Below are positions 1 to 7,982 of a stretch of DNA of 64,000 nucleotides, piece after piece. The notes under the pieces are model-generated. The model was not told the DNA's origin and made no database searches. It saw nothing but the letters and a program-made list of their open reading frames with translations. The stretch is from DATARH01 sp036489765. GTDB lineage: Bacteria > Pseudomonadota > Alphaproteobacteria > ATCC43930 > CGMCC-115725. The translations under genes were made by a program, and so were the position numbers. Within the stretch, counting starts at the first letter, position 1, and every line of letters starts with the position of its first letter. Location: contig DASXFE010000026.1 of NCBI GenBank assembly GCA_036489765.1, positions 1 through 64,000 on the forward strand, written 5' to 3'.

Positions 1-1
1 C

Positions 2-2020
2 CAGGACGCCGAGCGCGGGCAGCGCGGGTATCTGATAACCGCCCAGGACGTCTATCTCACCCCGTACACGACGGCGAAAGAGCGGCTGCCGGACCTCATC
101 GTCGGCCTTCAGCGGGCGGTCGGCGCCGATCCGGAGCAGCAGCACCGGGTGCTGACGCTCCAGGCCGACGTCACGACCAAGATGAACGAGCTGGCCGAGA
201 CCATCGGGCTGATGCGGACAAAGGGCTTCGACGCGGCGAAAGACCTCGTCCTGACCGACCAGGGCCGCAAGAGCATGGAGGCGGTCACCGCCGATCTGCA
301 GGCGATCACCAATGCGGCCAACGACCAGCTCGGGATGCGGCTTGAGGCCGCGGCGATCGCCGAGGAATTCGTCAGCCGCACCTTCGTCGCCGGCAGCGCC
401 ATCGCGGTCATCGCCCTGATCGTCGGCGGGTTCCTGCTCGCGCGCATCGGCCGCCGCGCCGCGACGTCGGAACAGATCCTCCAGGCGACGCTCGACAGCG
501 TGCGCGAGGGGGTCGGTGCGTTCGACCGTCGCGGCCATCTTCGCGCCTGGAACCGCCTCTTTGCGCAGATGCTCGACATCCCGCCCGAAGCGATCGAGCA
601 AGGCGCGCCGCTGCCCGCCGGCAACGCCGACGAGACCCCGCTCGGCAGCCAGATCCGCGGGCTCGCCGCACGCCCGACCGGGCGGCCGACGCTGGCCGAG
701 CACCAGGGCGTGCAAGGCAGCACGGTCGAGATCTTTCACAACCCCCGTGCCGAGGGCGGGGCGGTCGTCACGATGCTGGACATCAGCGAGCGCCGCCGCG
801 CCGAAGAGGGGCTGCGCCAGGCGCAGCGGCTCGACTCCATGGGGCGGATGACCGGCGCCGTCGCGCACGATTTCAACAACCTGTTGACCGTGATCATCGG
901 CAGCCTCGACCTGTTGCGGCGGGCGGTCACCGGCAACGATCGGGCCCTGTCCCGGATCAACATGATGACGATCGCGGCCGAGCGCGCCTCGACGCTGACC
1001 AAACAGCTTCTCGCCTTTGCCCGGCGCCAACCGCTGCAGCCGCAGATCGTGAACCCCGGCTCGATCGTGCAGGGGATATTGCCGCTGATCCAGCGCGCCG
1101 CGGGCGAGGCGATCACGGTCGAGACCGTAATCGGCGCCGGGTTATGGAACACCGCGGTCGATGCGGCTGAATTCCAGTCGGCCCTGCTGAACCTGACGAT
1201 CAACGCCCGCGATGCGATAGCCGACAGCGGCAAGCTGACGCTCGAACTGGCCAACGCCATGCTCGACGACGACTATGCCGCCCAGCACGCTGAGGTCGAG
1301 CCGGGGCAGTACGTGATGTTCGCGATCACCGACACCGGCAAGGGCATGGACGCGGCAACGATCGAGCGCGCGCTCGATCCGTTCTTCACCACGAAGCCGC
1401 CGGGCCAAGGCACCGGGCTCGGCCTGCCGCAGGTCTACGGCTTCGTCAAGCAGACCGGCGGCCACCTCAAGATCTACAGCGAGGTCGGCGAGGGCACGAC
1501 GGTCAAGCTCTACCTGCCGCGCAGCCTCGGCCAGGAAACCGTCCACGTCGGCCCCGTCGCCGTACCCGCGATCACCGGCAAGGAGACAGTCCTCCTCGTC
1601 GACGACGACGAGATCGTGCGCGACACCGTCGCCGCGATGCTCGAGGATTTCGGCTTTACCGTGATCCAGGCGCCGGGCGGGACCGAAGCGCTCACGATCC
1701 TCGAGCAAGGCGCCGCAATCGACCTGCTGCTGACCGACGTCGTCATGCCGGGCGAGATCAGCGGCCGGGTCCTCGCCGAGCGCGCCGCCAAGGTAAAGCC
1801 CGGCCTCAAGGTGCTGTTCACCTCGGGCTACACCGAGAATGCGATCGTCCATAACGGCCGCCTCGACCCCGGGGTCGAGCTGCTGAGCAAACCCTATGGC
1901 CGCGATCAGCTTGCCGCCAAGGTACGCCGCATCCTCGATCGCCCAACACCGGAGGCCCGCGGCACCGGCGGAAGCGGGCGGAGATCGGGCCAGAACGGGG
2001 TCAGGCCGGGAGAGTCGTAG
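2..2020 (+). CDS. Hybrid sensor histidine kinase/response regulator (CHASE3-PAS-HisKA-HATPase-REC), 5' end outside the window
   Basis: Membrane sensor kinase that autophosphorylates on His and passes phosphate to its own receiver. The frame is open to the window edge, so the start is missing. The first visible residues (DAERGQRGYLIT) are a CHASE3 signature. A hydrophobic segment (VIALIVGGFLLA, about 400-440) is the second membrane helix, followed by a PAS domain. The H-box reads AVAHDFNN (about 855-880), the G2 box of the ATPase domain GTGLGLPQVYG (about 1420-1440), and the C-terminal receiver has VLLVDDDE, the phospho-acceptor Asp in LTDVVMPG (about 1729-1752) and the conserved SKPY lysine. 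The HDFNN-type H-box with a C-terminal receiver is common in alphaproteobacteria. The signal and any separate output regulator cannot be told from here. No adjacent response-regulator gene follows. Confidence 0.93.
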   Translation, partial: QDAERGQRGYLITAQDVYLTPYTTAKERLPDLIVGLQRAVGADPEQQHRVLTLQADVTTKMNELAETIGLMRTKGFDAAKDLVLTDQGRKSMEAVTADLQAITNAANDQLGMRLEAAAIAEEFVSRTFVAGSAIAVIALIVGGFLLARIGRRAATSEQILQATLDSVREGVGAFDRRGHLRAWNRLFAQMLDIPPEAIEQGAPLPAGNADETPLGSQIRGLAARPTGRPTLAEHQGVQGSTVEIFHNPRAEGGAVVTMLDISERRRAEEGLRQAQRLDSMGRMTGAVAHDFNNLLTVIIGSLDLLRRAVTGNDRALSRINMMTIAAERASTLTKQLLAFARRQPLQPQIVNPGSIVQGILPLIQRAAGEAITVETVIGAGLWNTAVDAAEFQSALLNLTINARDAIADSGKLTLELANAMLDDDYAAQHAEVEPGQYVMFAITDTGKGMDAATIERALDPFFTTKPPGQGTGLGLPQVYGFVKQTGGHLKIYSEVGEGTTVKLYLPRSLGQETVHVGPVAVPAITGKETVLLVDDDEIVRDTVAAMLEDFGFTVIQAPGGTEALTILEQGAAIDLLLTDVVMPGEISGRVLAERAAKVKPGLKVLFTSGYTENAIVHNGRLDPGVELLSKPYGRDQLAAKVRRILDRPTPEARGTGGSGRRSGQNGVRPGES

Positions 2021-2108
2021 GGCTCGGCCGCTCCTGGCGGATCGACTGGTTTGACAGCGGCGAGGGCTGGCGGCACCGTGCCTCGAACCACCCTCGGAGC
2101 TTCCCGTC

Positions 2109-2915
2109 ATGTCCGACCGCTATGCCCGCTACACCCGCCTCAAATTCGACCGGCCGCACCCCAAGGTGTTGCGGGTGACGATGGATAACGGGCGGATGAA
2201 CACCGCCGACGACGCGATGCACGGAGAACTCGCCGAGATCTGGCACGACGTCGACCGTGACGACTCCGTCAACGTCGCGATCTTCACCGGCGCCGGCAAG
2301 GTGTTCTCGGCGGGCGGCGACTTCAACATGATCAAGAGCGCCACCGAGGATTTCAACGCGCGCGCCCGCCAGTGGAAAGAAGCGCGCGAGATGGTCTACG
2401 GCGTCATCAACTGCAATAAGCCGGTGGTCAGCGCGATGCGCGGCGTCGCGGTCGGCGCCGGCCTCGTGTGCGGCATCCTCGCCGACGTGTCGATCGCGAC
2501 CAAGGACTGTCGCATCATCGACGGGCACACGCGGCTAGGGGTCGCCGCCGGCGACCACGCGGCTATCGTCTGGCCGCTGCTCTGCGGCCTTGCCAAAGCC
2601 AAATACTATCTCCTGACCTGCGACCAGCTCCTCGGCGACGAGGCTGAGCGCCTCGGAATCGTCACCTTCGCCGTCGACGACGACCAGCTCGAAGCCAAAT
2701 CGCTCGAGGTCGCAACCAAGCTCGCCGAAGGCGCCCAAAGCGCGATCCGCTGGACCAAGAACTCGCTCAACAACTGGCTCCGCGCGATGGGCCCCACCTT
2801 CGACGCCTCGCTGGCCCTCGAGTTCTTCGGCTTCGGCGGCCCCGACGTCAAAGAAGGCCTAGCCTCCCACCTCGAAAAACGCCGCCCCAATTTCCCGCCC
2901 GCGCCGCCGATCTGA
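2109..2915 (+). CDS. Enoyl-CoA hydratase/isomerase family (crotonase fold) protein
   Basis: A 268-aa crotonase-superfamily protein, expected to act on an acyl-CoA thioester in the cytoplasm. The oxyanion-hole segments are visible as SAGGDF (about residue 67) and GVAVGAGLV (about 112). Aligned by eye with rat mitochondrial crotonase, the two catalytic glutamates (E144 and E164) are replaced by His140 and Tyr166, with an Asp in GDHAAI nearby. A plain hydratase is therefore doubtful; another crotonase reaction (isomerase, hydrolase or ring-modifying activity) is possible. The C-terminal EKRRPNF motif is typical of the family. The gene is monocistronic, 88 bases after the kinase. The family is sure; the reaction is not. 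Confidence 0.88.
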   Translation: MSDRYARYTRLKFDRPHPKVLRVTMDNGRMNTADDAMHGELAEIWHDVDRDDSVNVAIFTGAGKVFSAGGDFNMIKSATEDFNARARQWKEAREMVYGVINCNKPVVSAMRGVAVGAGLVCGILADVSIATKDCRIIDGHTRLGVAAGDHAAIVWPLLCGLAKAKYYLLTCDQLLGDEAERLGIVTFAVDDDQLEAKSLEVATKLAEGAQSAIRWTKNSLNNWLRAMGPTFDASLALEFFGFGGPDVKEGLASHLEKRRPNFPPAPPI

Positions 2916-3017
2916 CGCCGCGCCGCCATCCTGTCGCTGCATCTTCCGGCCATACCTCGCCGCGCGCTCTCCCGAACGCAGACCTTCGACAGAATGGCAA
3001 CTGGCTGACGGCGGCTT

Positions 3018-3311
3018 TTATCGCCCGTTCAACATGTTGGCGGTGCCGGTGAGAGTTCCGGTCGCGACGCCGACGGCACCGCCGACCACCGCGCCGACGG
3101 GACCGGCGGCGGCATTCCCGCTGGCCGCTCCGTTCGCCTCGCCGCTGACCGCGCCCGACACCGGGTTCGCATAGCCATGGACGCCGATCGGGCGGCAGAC
3201 GCCGTGGTAAGGCGCCAAGCCCGGGGCGCAGGGATACTCGGCGAACGCCGCGCCGGACATCGTCAGAGCCAGAGCGGCAGCGATTGTGAAAACCTTTAGC
3301 CTCGGCGTCAT
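3018..3311 (-). CDS. Small secreted glycine-zipper protein
   Basis: A 97-aa exported protein of unknown function. I start it at the ATG at 3311, which has a GGAGGG ribosome site four bases upstream, not at the longer GTG/ATG frame that begins at 3398. The N-terminus is a clean signal peptide (MTPRLKVFTIAAALALTM, cleavage after AFA). A short segment with two Cys (YPCAPGLAPYHGVC) follows, then a Gly/Ala-rich region (GPVGAVVGGAVGVATG) of glycine-zipper type, expected to pack against or insert in membrane. A GGAAC-N16-CGTT promoter lies about 40 bases upstream, pointing to general stress control. Similar small proteins are common in Hyphomicrobiales; I know of no assigned function. Confidence 0.75.
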   Translation of the reverse strand: MTPRLKVFTIAAALALTMSGAAFAEYPCAPGLAPYHGVCRPIGVHGYANPVSGAVSGEANGAASGNAAAGPVGAVVGGAVGVATGTLTGTANMLNGR

Positions 3312-3348
3312 ATTTCCCTCCAACTCACGCGATGGCGCGCTCGCATAA

Positions 3349-3373
3349 AACGCGGATCGTGCGAGCGAGTTCC
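3349..3373 (-). promoter_or_regulatory. EcfG-type stress promoter for the glycine-zipper gene
   Basis: On the minus strand the sequence reads GGAAC (3373-3369), 16 bases, CGTT (3352-3349). This is the consensus of the alphaproteobacterial general stress sigma factor EcfG. Transcription would start near 3340, leaving a leader of about 30 bases before the ATG at 3311, which has its own Shine-Dalgarno. Seen directly; regulation is inferred. Confidence 0.65.
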
Positions 3374-3682
3374 GCCGCCACGGCCCGGTTCGGGTCAAAA
3401 GCGTTTCGCGTCAGCCTGCGAAATCCGGGTGATTACTTGGCTTGCCGGGGGGAGAACCAAATAGCCGCTGGTCCGCGTAAAAGCCGCAAGGATCATCGCC
3501 CCGGGCTCATGGCTGTGGACCTCCTGCAACAAGCGTCATGGGCACACGCGACCCGGCACCCGCCGATTTCCTGCGGGAGCAGGGCGCCGCGGCGGCGGTC
3601 GAGGCCGGCCCGCGCAGTCGACCCGGTTGACCTCCCAACCGGATCGGCGGAACCTCGACTCGGAGAATAGCGGGAGAGAGCC
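3374..3682. other. Intergenic region with no recognised gene
   Basis: This stretch lies between the divergent glycine-zipper gene and the luciferase-like monooxygenase gene. I see no convincing ORF, RNA gene, repeat or terminator in it. The last 20 bases hold the GGGAGAGAG ribosome binding site of the downstream gene. It presumably carries that gene's promoter. Confidence 0.5.
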
Positions 3683-4828
3683 ATGAAGATCGGCATCGCG
3701 CTCAACATGCTGACCCATCCGGGGCGGAACGATGCCGCGGTGGTCCACGAGCACCTGGCGCAGGGCGATCTCGCCGAGCCGCTCGGGTTCGATTCGATCT
3801 TTGCGCTCGAGCATCATTTCACCGGCTATGCGATGTCGCCGGCGCCGACGCAGCTCCTGTCGTATTTTGCCGGGCGGACCAAGCGGGTGCAGCTTGGGAC
3901 GGCGGTCATCGTCCTGCCATGGCACGACCCGGTGCGTGTCGCCGAGCAGATCGCGCTCCTCGACATCCTCTGCGGCGGGCGGTGCCTGTTCGGGTTCGGC
4001 CGCGGGGCGGCGAGCGTCGAGTACGAGGGGTTCCGCATTCCGATGGGCGAGGCGCGGCCTCGCTTTGTCGAGGCGGCGCAGATCGTCGTCAAGGCGCTGT
4101 CGAACGACAGCTTCGAGCACGATGGCGAGTTCTTCCACATCCCGCGCACGGCGATCCGGCCGCGGCCGATCTCGCATCCCGAGCGCCGCTTCTACGCCTC
4201 GGCGGTCAGCCCCGACTCGGCCGAGATCATGGCCAAGCTCGGCTTCGGCCTCCTGATGGTGATGCAGAACGAATGGCCGAAGGCGTCCGAAGACATCCAG
4301 CGCTATCGCGAGATCGCCACCGAGGCCGGCCACACGCCGCGCCCCCCGATCATCCTGACCAATATCTGCTGCGCCGAAAGCCGCAGCGAGGCGCATGACC
4401 GCGCGTTCAAGCATCTCGGCGAGAAGTGGCAGTCGATCGACGACCACTACCATTTCTCCGACGGCCACCTGTCGACCGTCAAAGGCTACGAGAGCTACGG
4501 CAAGATGGCGCGCACTTATGCCAAGATCAACGAAAGCGACGAATCGAAGCGGAAGGCGACCGATTTTTACGTGTCGATCCAGATCGTCGGCACCCCCGAC
4601 GACTGCATCGAACAGATCGGCGAGTTGCAGCGCCTGACCGGGCTCGAACACCTGGTGACCGAGTTCGCCTGGGGGCACGTGCCCCACGACGAGGCCGAAC
4701 TCAACATGCGCCTCTTCGCCGACAAGTGCCTGCCGACCTTGCAGCGCGACCCGGCCTTCGCCACGCCGGCCGCTCCGGCGCTGCCGGCGAAGCTCGCGGG
4801 CAGCGAGCGGCTGTTCGCGCCGGCGTAG
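3683..4828 (+). CDS. LLM-class flavin-dependent oxidoreductase (bacterial luciferase-like)
   Basis: A 381-aa luciferase-like monooxygenase, a TIM-barrel enzyme that uses reduced flavin (FMNH2 or F420H2) and oxygen or another acceptor. The start MKIGIALNMLTHPG and the segments FALEHHFTGYAMSP, RVQLGTAVIVLPWHDPVR, AEQIALLDILCGGR and FGFGRGAASVEYEGF are typical of the alkanal-monooxygenase branch. The C-terminal part (GTPDDCIEQI, then about 70 residues) is a usual ending, so the gene looks intact. The ribosome site GGGAGAGAG precedes the ATG. No flavin reductase lies next to it and the substrate is unknown. Confidence 0.9.
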   Translation: MKIGIALNMLTHPGRNDAAVVHEHLAQGDLAEPLGFDSIFALEHHFTGYAMSPAPTQLLSYFAGRTKRVQLGTAVIVLPWHDPVRVAEQIALLDILCGGRCLFGFGRGAASVEYEGFRIPMGEARPRFVEAAQIVVKALSNDSFEHDGEFFHIPRTAIRPRPISHPERRFYASAVSPDSAEIMAKLGFGLLMVMQNEWPKASEDIQRYREIATEAGHTPRPPIILTNICCAESRSEAHDRAFKHLGEKWQSIDDHYHFSDGHLSTVKGYESYGKMARTYAKINESDESKRKATDFYVSIQIVGTPDDCIEQIGELQRLTGLEHLVTEFAWGHVPHDEAELNMRLFADKCLPTLQRDPAFATPAAPALPAKLAGSERLFAPA

Positions 4829-4855
4829 TTGCCCCTCAGCCACCCTTCGCGTCCC

Positions 4856-4880
4856 CCCTCTCCCGCGGTGCGGGAGAGGG
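4856..4880. repeat. Hairpin repeat with CTCTCCC/GGGAGAG arms, between convergent genes
   Basis: CCCTCTCCCGC (4856-4866), loop GGT, GCGGGAGAGGG (4870-4880): an 11-bp perfect stem, with a degenerate continuation (GGAGAGGGATGAGGG) to about 4907. It resembles the dispersed CTCTCC...GGAGAG element inserted in dnaE2 at 41815-41958. It sits between the stop codons of two convergent genes, where it could also act as a transcription barrier, but no T-run follows it. Confidence 0.6.
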
Positions 4881-4908
4881 AAAAGCATTGTCCGGAGAGG
4901 GATGAGGG

Positions 4909-5499
4909 TTACTCCGCGGCGTCCTTGACCTCGATCAGCTTGCCGTCGTCATCGACGGCGAGACCGGTCTTGCGGGCCATGTCGATAACGCTCGGGTGCC
5001 AGTCGACCTTGCCGGTGTCGGGGCCGCCGACGACGGCGATCAACACGGCATCCATGTCGTCGCTGGCGTTGCGGAAGCCGCGATAGACGCCGATCGGCAC
5101 ATTGACGATGTCGCCCGGCTGGAGGGTGACCACGCGTTCCGCATCATTTTCGAGCCAGAACACCTCCCACGGGCCCTTCGCGGCGATGAACACCTCCTCG
5201 GTCGGATGGCGGTGCAGCGCCGCGCCATTGCCCTTCGGCGTGTTGCGGACATAGGTCACGGCAAAGCCGTGCGCGCCGGCCTTGATCTTTGGCGCAAGGC
5301 TCGGCTCCTTGACGTTCTCGGTCACGCCCATGCCGATCATGTTGATGATCTCGCGCTGGAAGCCCGGCACGCGCTGGTCGAGGAAGGCGAGATCCGAGCC
5401 CTTGACGGCATCGAGCCGCGCGACACGCTCCTGCTCCATCTGCGCGACCGAAATTGAGGGAACGGGCTTTCCGACGAGACGAGGATCGACATAGGCCAT
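4909..5499 (-). CDS. Cupin-domain protein
   Basis: A 196-aa single-cupin protein. I start it at the ATG at 5499, which has GGAAGG seven bases upstream; the longer open frame above it is not coding in character. The cupin motifs are present: GAALHRHPTEEVFIAAKGPWEVF (motif 1, G(X)nHxHxxE-like) and PGDIVNVPIGVYRGFRN (motif 2), so a metal-bound beta-barrel is expected. The stop of rfbD lies 20 bases upstream on the same strand, so it is probably co-transcribed with rfbC-rfbD. The reaction is unknown: dioxygenase, isomerase or binding protein are all possible. Confidence 0.85.
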   Translation of the reverse strand: MAYVDPRLVGKPVPSISVAQMEQERVARLDAVKGSDLAFLDQRVPGFQREIINMIGMGVTENVKEPSLAPKIKAGAHGFAVTYVRNTPKGNGAALHRHPTEEVFIAAKGPWEVFWLENDAERVVTLQPGDIVNVPIGVYRGFRNASDDMDAVLIAVVGGPDTGKVDWHPSVIDMARKTGLAVDDDGKLIEVKDAAE

Positions 5500-5519
5500 C
5501 GCGGCTTCCTTCCGGAACT

Positions 5520-6401
5520 TCAGGTCGGCCGAGTTTGGTCCCCGGCCGACAGCTCGGCAACAACCTCGGCCAGCGCCTCGCGCCACGGCCGGGCCGCAAC
5601 GCCGTACGCGGCGGCAATCTTCGAGCAGTCGAGCACCGAATTCGCCGGCCGCCGCGCCGGGGTGGGAAACTCCGCCGTCGTGATCGCCGCAACCGGAACA
5701 GTCTTGCCGGCCAGGGCGACGATCGCTTCGGCGAAGCCGTGCCATGTGGTCGCGCCGGCGCCGGTGAAGTGAAAGACTCCCCACCGCCCCTCGCCTGCCC
5801 CGATTCTGGCCGCGATCGACACGATCGCGGCGGCGATGTCGGCCGCGGCGGTTGGCGAGCCGTGCTGATCGGCAACCACGCGCAAGCCCGGGCGCTCGCT
5901 CGCCAGCCTCAGCATCGTCTTGACGAAGTTGTTGCCGTGCGCGCTGTAAACCCAGGCCGTGCGCAAGATCACATGCTCTGCCAGCGCGGCCTGCACGGCG
6001 GCATCTCCCGCCACCTTGCCGCGCCCGTAAGCGCCGAGCGGGTTGACCGGATCGTTCTCCACATAGGGGCCGGGCTTCGACCCGTCATAGGCATAGTCGG
6101 TCGAAATGTGGATCAGCGGAACGCGGACTTCGGCACAGGCGGTAGCGATCTCCCCCGGGGCTGTTGCGTTCGCGGCAAACGCCGCTTCCGTCTCGCTCTC
6201 GGCCCTGTCGACCGCGGTGTAGGCGGCGGCATTGACCACGACGCCGGGCCGCTCGCGGCGGATCGCGGCGCGGATCCCGGCGCTGTCGGTAATGTCGAGC
6301 GCGGCGCGATCGAGAGCCGCGAGCGTCATGCCCGACGGCAGCGTCGCGCGGCGCAATTCGGTCCCGACCTGCCCGCCGGCGCCAAGGACCAGCAGCCTCA
6401 T
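5520..6401 (-). CDS. rfbD: dTDP-4-dehydrorhamnose reductase
   Basis: Last enzyme of dTDP-L-rhamnose synthesis: NAD(P)H-dependent reduction of dTDP-4-dehydro-L-rhamnose for surface polysaccharide. A 293-aa extended SDR with the Rossmann motif GAGGQVG at the N-terminus, STDYAYDG, and the catalytic YGRGK (YxxxK). The family segment RTAWVYSAHGNNFVKTML is clear. Its ATG overlaps the rfbC stop as TGATG, so translation is likely coupled. The rfbA and rfbB partners are not in the window. Confidence 0.96.
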   Translation of the reverse strand: MRLLVLGAGGQVGTELRRATLPSGMTLAALDRAALDITDSAGIRAAIRRERPGVVVNAAAYTAVDRAESETEAAFAANATAPGEIATACAEVRVPLIHISTDYAYDGSKPGPYVENDPVNPLGAYGRGKVAGDAAVQAALAEHVILRTAWVYSAHGNNFVKTMLRLASERPGLRVVADQHGSPTAAADIAAAIVSIAARIGAGEGRWGVFHFTGAGATTWHGFAEAIVALAGKTVPVAAITTAEFPTPARRPANSVLDCSKIAAAYGVAARPWREALAEVVAELSAGDQTRPT

Positions 6402-6955
6402 CAGTCGAAATAAGCCGGCAAGTCGGCGAAGAGCGGCTGGCGCCGGTCCTTGTCGGACAGAACCGCGACATCGGCGCCGACACCCCAGGCGATTCCGAGC
6501 GCCGGATCGTCCCAGCGCAAGCCACGGTCACTCGCCGGCGCGTAGTAACGGTTGACCTTGTAGATGACCTCGGTGTTCGGCACGAGCGTGCGGTAGCCGT
6601 GCGCGAATCCCTCGGGGATAAAGATATGCGCGCCGGTCTCGGCGCTGAGCTCGACGGCGATGTGCCGGCCAAAGGTCGGGGAACGGCGCCGGAGATCGAC
6701 CGCCACGTCGATCACCGCGCCCGCCGCGACCCGCAACAGCTTGGCCTGGGCCGCGGGCGGGGTCTGGAAATGGAGGCCGCGCACGACGTTGGCCGCCGCC
6801 GAAAAGGCCTGATTGTCCTGCACGAAGTCGACCTCGATCCCATACTCACGCAGCACATCGGCGCGGAACAATTCGGCGAAGAATCCGCGCGCGTCGCCGT
6901 GCCGGACCGGCGTAATGAGCTTTACGTCGGGAATATCGGTAGAGGTGACCTGCAT
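6401..6955 (-). CDS. rfbC: dTDP-4-dehydrorhamnose 3,5-epimerase
   Basis: Epimerises dTDP-4-dehydro-6-deoxy-D-glucose to the L-rhamno form, the step before RfbD. At 184 aa it has the usual length. The cupin-fold signatures are present: DARGFFAELF, QDNQAFS, VVRGLHFQ with the catalytic His, FIPEGFAHGY, and VNRYYAP with the catalytic Tyr. First gene of the rfbC-rfbD(-cupin) operon. Only 46 bases separate its start from the divergent nudC, so the promoters must overlap or lie inside the coding ends. Confidence 0.96.
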   Translation of the reverse strand: MQVTSTDIPDVKLITPVRHGDARGFFAELFRADVLREYGIEVDFVQDNQAFSAAANVVRGLHFQTPPAAQAKLLRVAAGAVIDVAVDLRRRSPTFGRHIAVELSAETGAHIFIPEGFAHGYRTLVPNTEVIYKVNRYYAPASDRGLRWDDPALGIAWGVGADVAVLSDKDRRQPLFADLPAYFD

Positions 6956-7001
6956 GAGCCGTACCTTGCCGCAACGGCCGCGTCTATGCCAGTCTCGGGC
7001 G

Positions 7002-7982
7002 ATGCGAGCCGCGAATTACTATGCCGCGCCGGGCTTCGAGCGCGAAGGGCTGCGCCGCCGCGACATGAGCTGGGTCGCGGAGCGCGTGGGCGATCCGACC
7101 ACGGTCTTTGTGCCGGTCTGGCGCAATCAGAGCCTTGTCATCGAGATCGACGGCGCCGAACCGCGCGCCGGGCTGATGCCGGGCCATGGCCTCGGCGGGC
7201 TGACGCTGCCGGCAGAGGGCGCCGAGGCGTTGCTGGCGCACGGCGCGGCGGTGTTTCTCGGGGTCATCGGGGAGCGCGCGCATTTCGCGATCGACCTGTC
7301 GCATCACGAGGCCGCACCGGTCGAGGCGCTGCATTCGCCGATCATGGAGGCCGCCGGGCTTGCCGGCGCGAACCTGCGCTTTGCCGATCTGCGCCAGCTT
7401 GCCGGGCGGCTCGACAACCATGAGGGGGCGCTGCTCGCCTTTGCGCGGGCAATGTGCTTCTGGCACTCGCGCAACCGGTTTTGCGGCCTCTGCGGCAGTG
7501 CCACACGCAGCGAAGAGGCCGGTTTTATGCGGCGCTGCACGAACTCCGACTGCAACACGATGCATTTCCCGCGCACCGACCCGGCGGTGATCATGCTGGT
7601 GACCGATGGGGAGTGGGCGCTGATGGGCCGTAACAAGAACTTCGTCGCGGGCATGTACTCGACCCTCGCCGGATTCGTCGAACCGGGCGAGAGCCTCGAA
7701 GATGCGGTCGCCCGCGAGGTTTTCGAAGAGACCGGGATCAAGGTCCGCGGGGTCGATTACCACTCGTCCCAGCCCTGGCCATTTCCGGCCAACATCATGC
7801 TCGGCTTTTACGCCGAGGCGGAGACGACCGAGATCGCGGTCGATTACGGCGAGCTCGAAGACGCGCGCTGGTTCGAGCGGCAATGGATTCGGGATCACGT
7901 CGACGACGACAGCTTTCGTCTGCCGCGCCGCGATTCAATCGCTCGAAGGCTGGTCGAGGACTGGCTTTACGGCCGCTATTAG
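7002..7982 (+). CDS. nudC: NADH pyrophosphatase / NAD-cap hydrolase
   Basis: Hydrolyses NADH to NMNH and AMP, and in E. coli decaps NAD-capped RNA. The start at 7002 gives 326 aa; the frame is open further upstream but that part is not conserved in character. The zinc ribbon is CGLCG...CTNSDC (about residues 165-187). The Nudix box GFVEPGESLEDAVAREVFEE leads to TGI, and the SQPWPFP motif that defines NudC is present. The ribosome site is weak. The 3' end overlaps the convergent MFS gene by 4 bases. Confidence 0.95.
   Translation: MRAANYYAAPGFEREGLRRRDMSWVAERVGDPTTVFVPVWRNQSLVIEIDGAEPRAGLMPGHGLGGLTLPAEGAEALLAHGAAVFLGVIGERAHFAIDLSHHEAAPVEALHSPIMEAAGLAGANLRFADLRQLAGRLDNHEGALLAFARAMCFWHSRNRFCGLCGSATRSEEAGFMRRCTNSDCNTMHFPRTDPAVIMLVTDGEWALMGRNKNFVAGMYSTLAGFVEPGESLEDAVAREVFEETGIKVRGVDYHSSQPWPFPANIMLGFYAEAETTEIAVDYGELEDARWFERQWIRDHVDDDSFRLPRRDSIARRLVEDWLYGRY

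Noticed and set aside
3536..4888. 450-aa open frame on the minus strand
   Set aside because: It is the antisense of the luciferase-like monooxygenase, whose protein has clear family motifs; the antisense translation has no recognisable domain.
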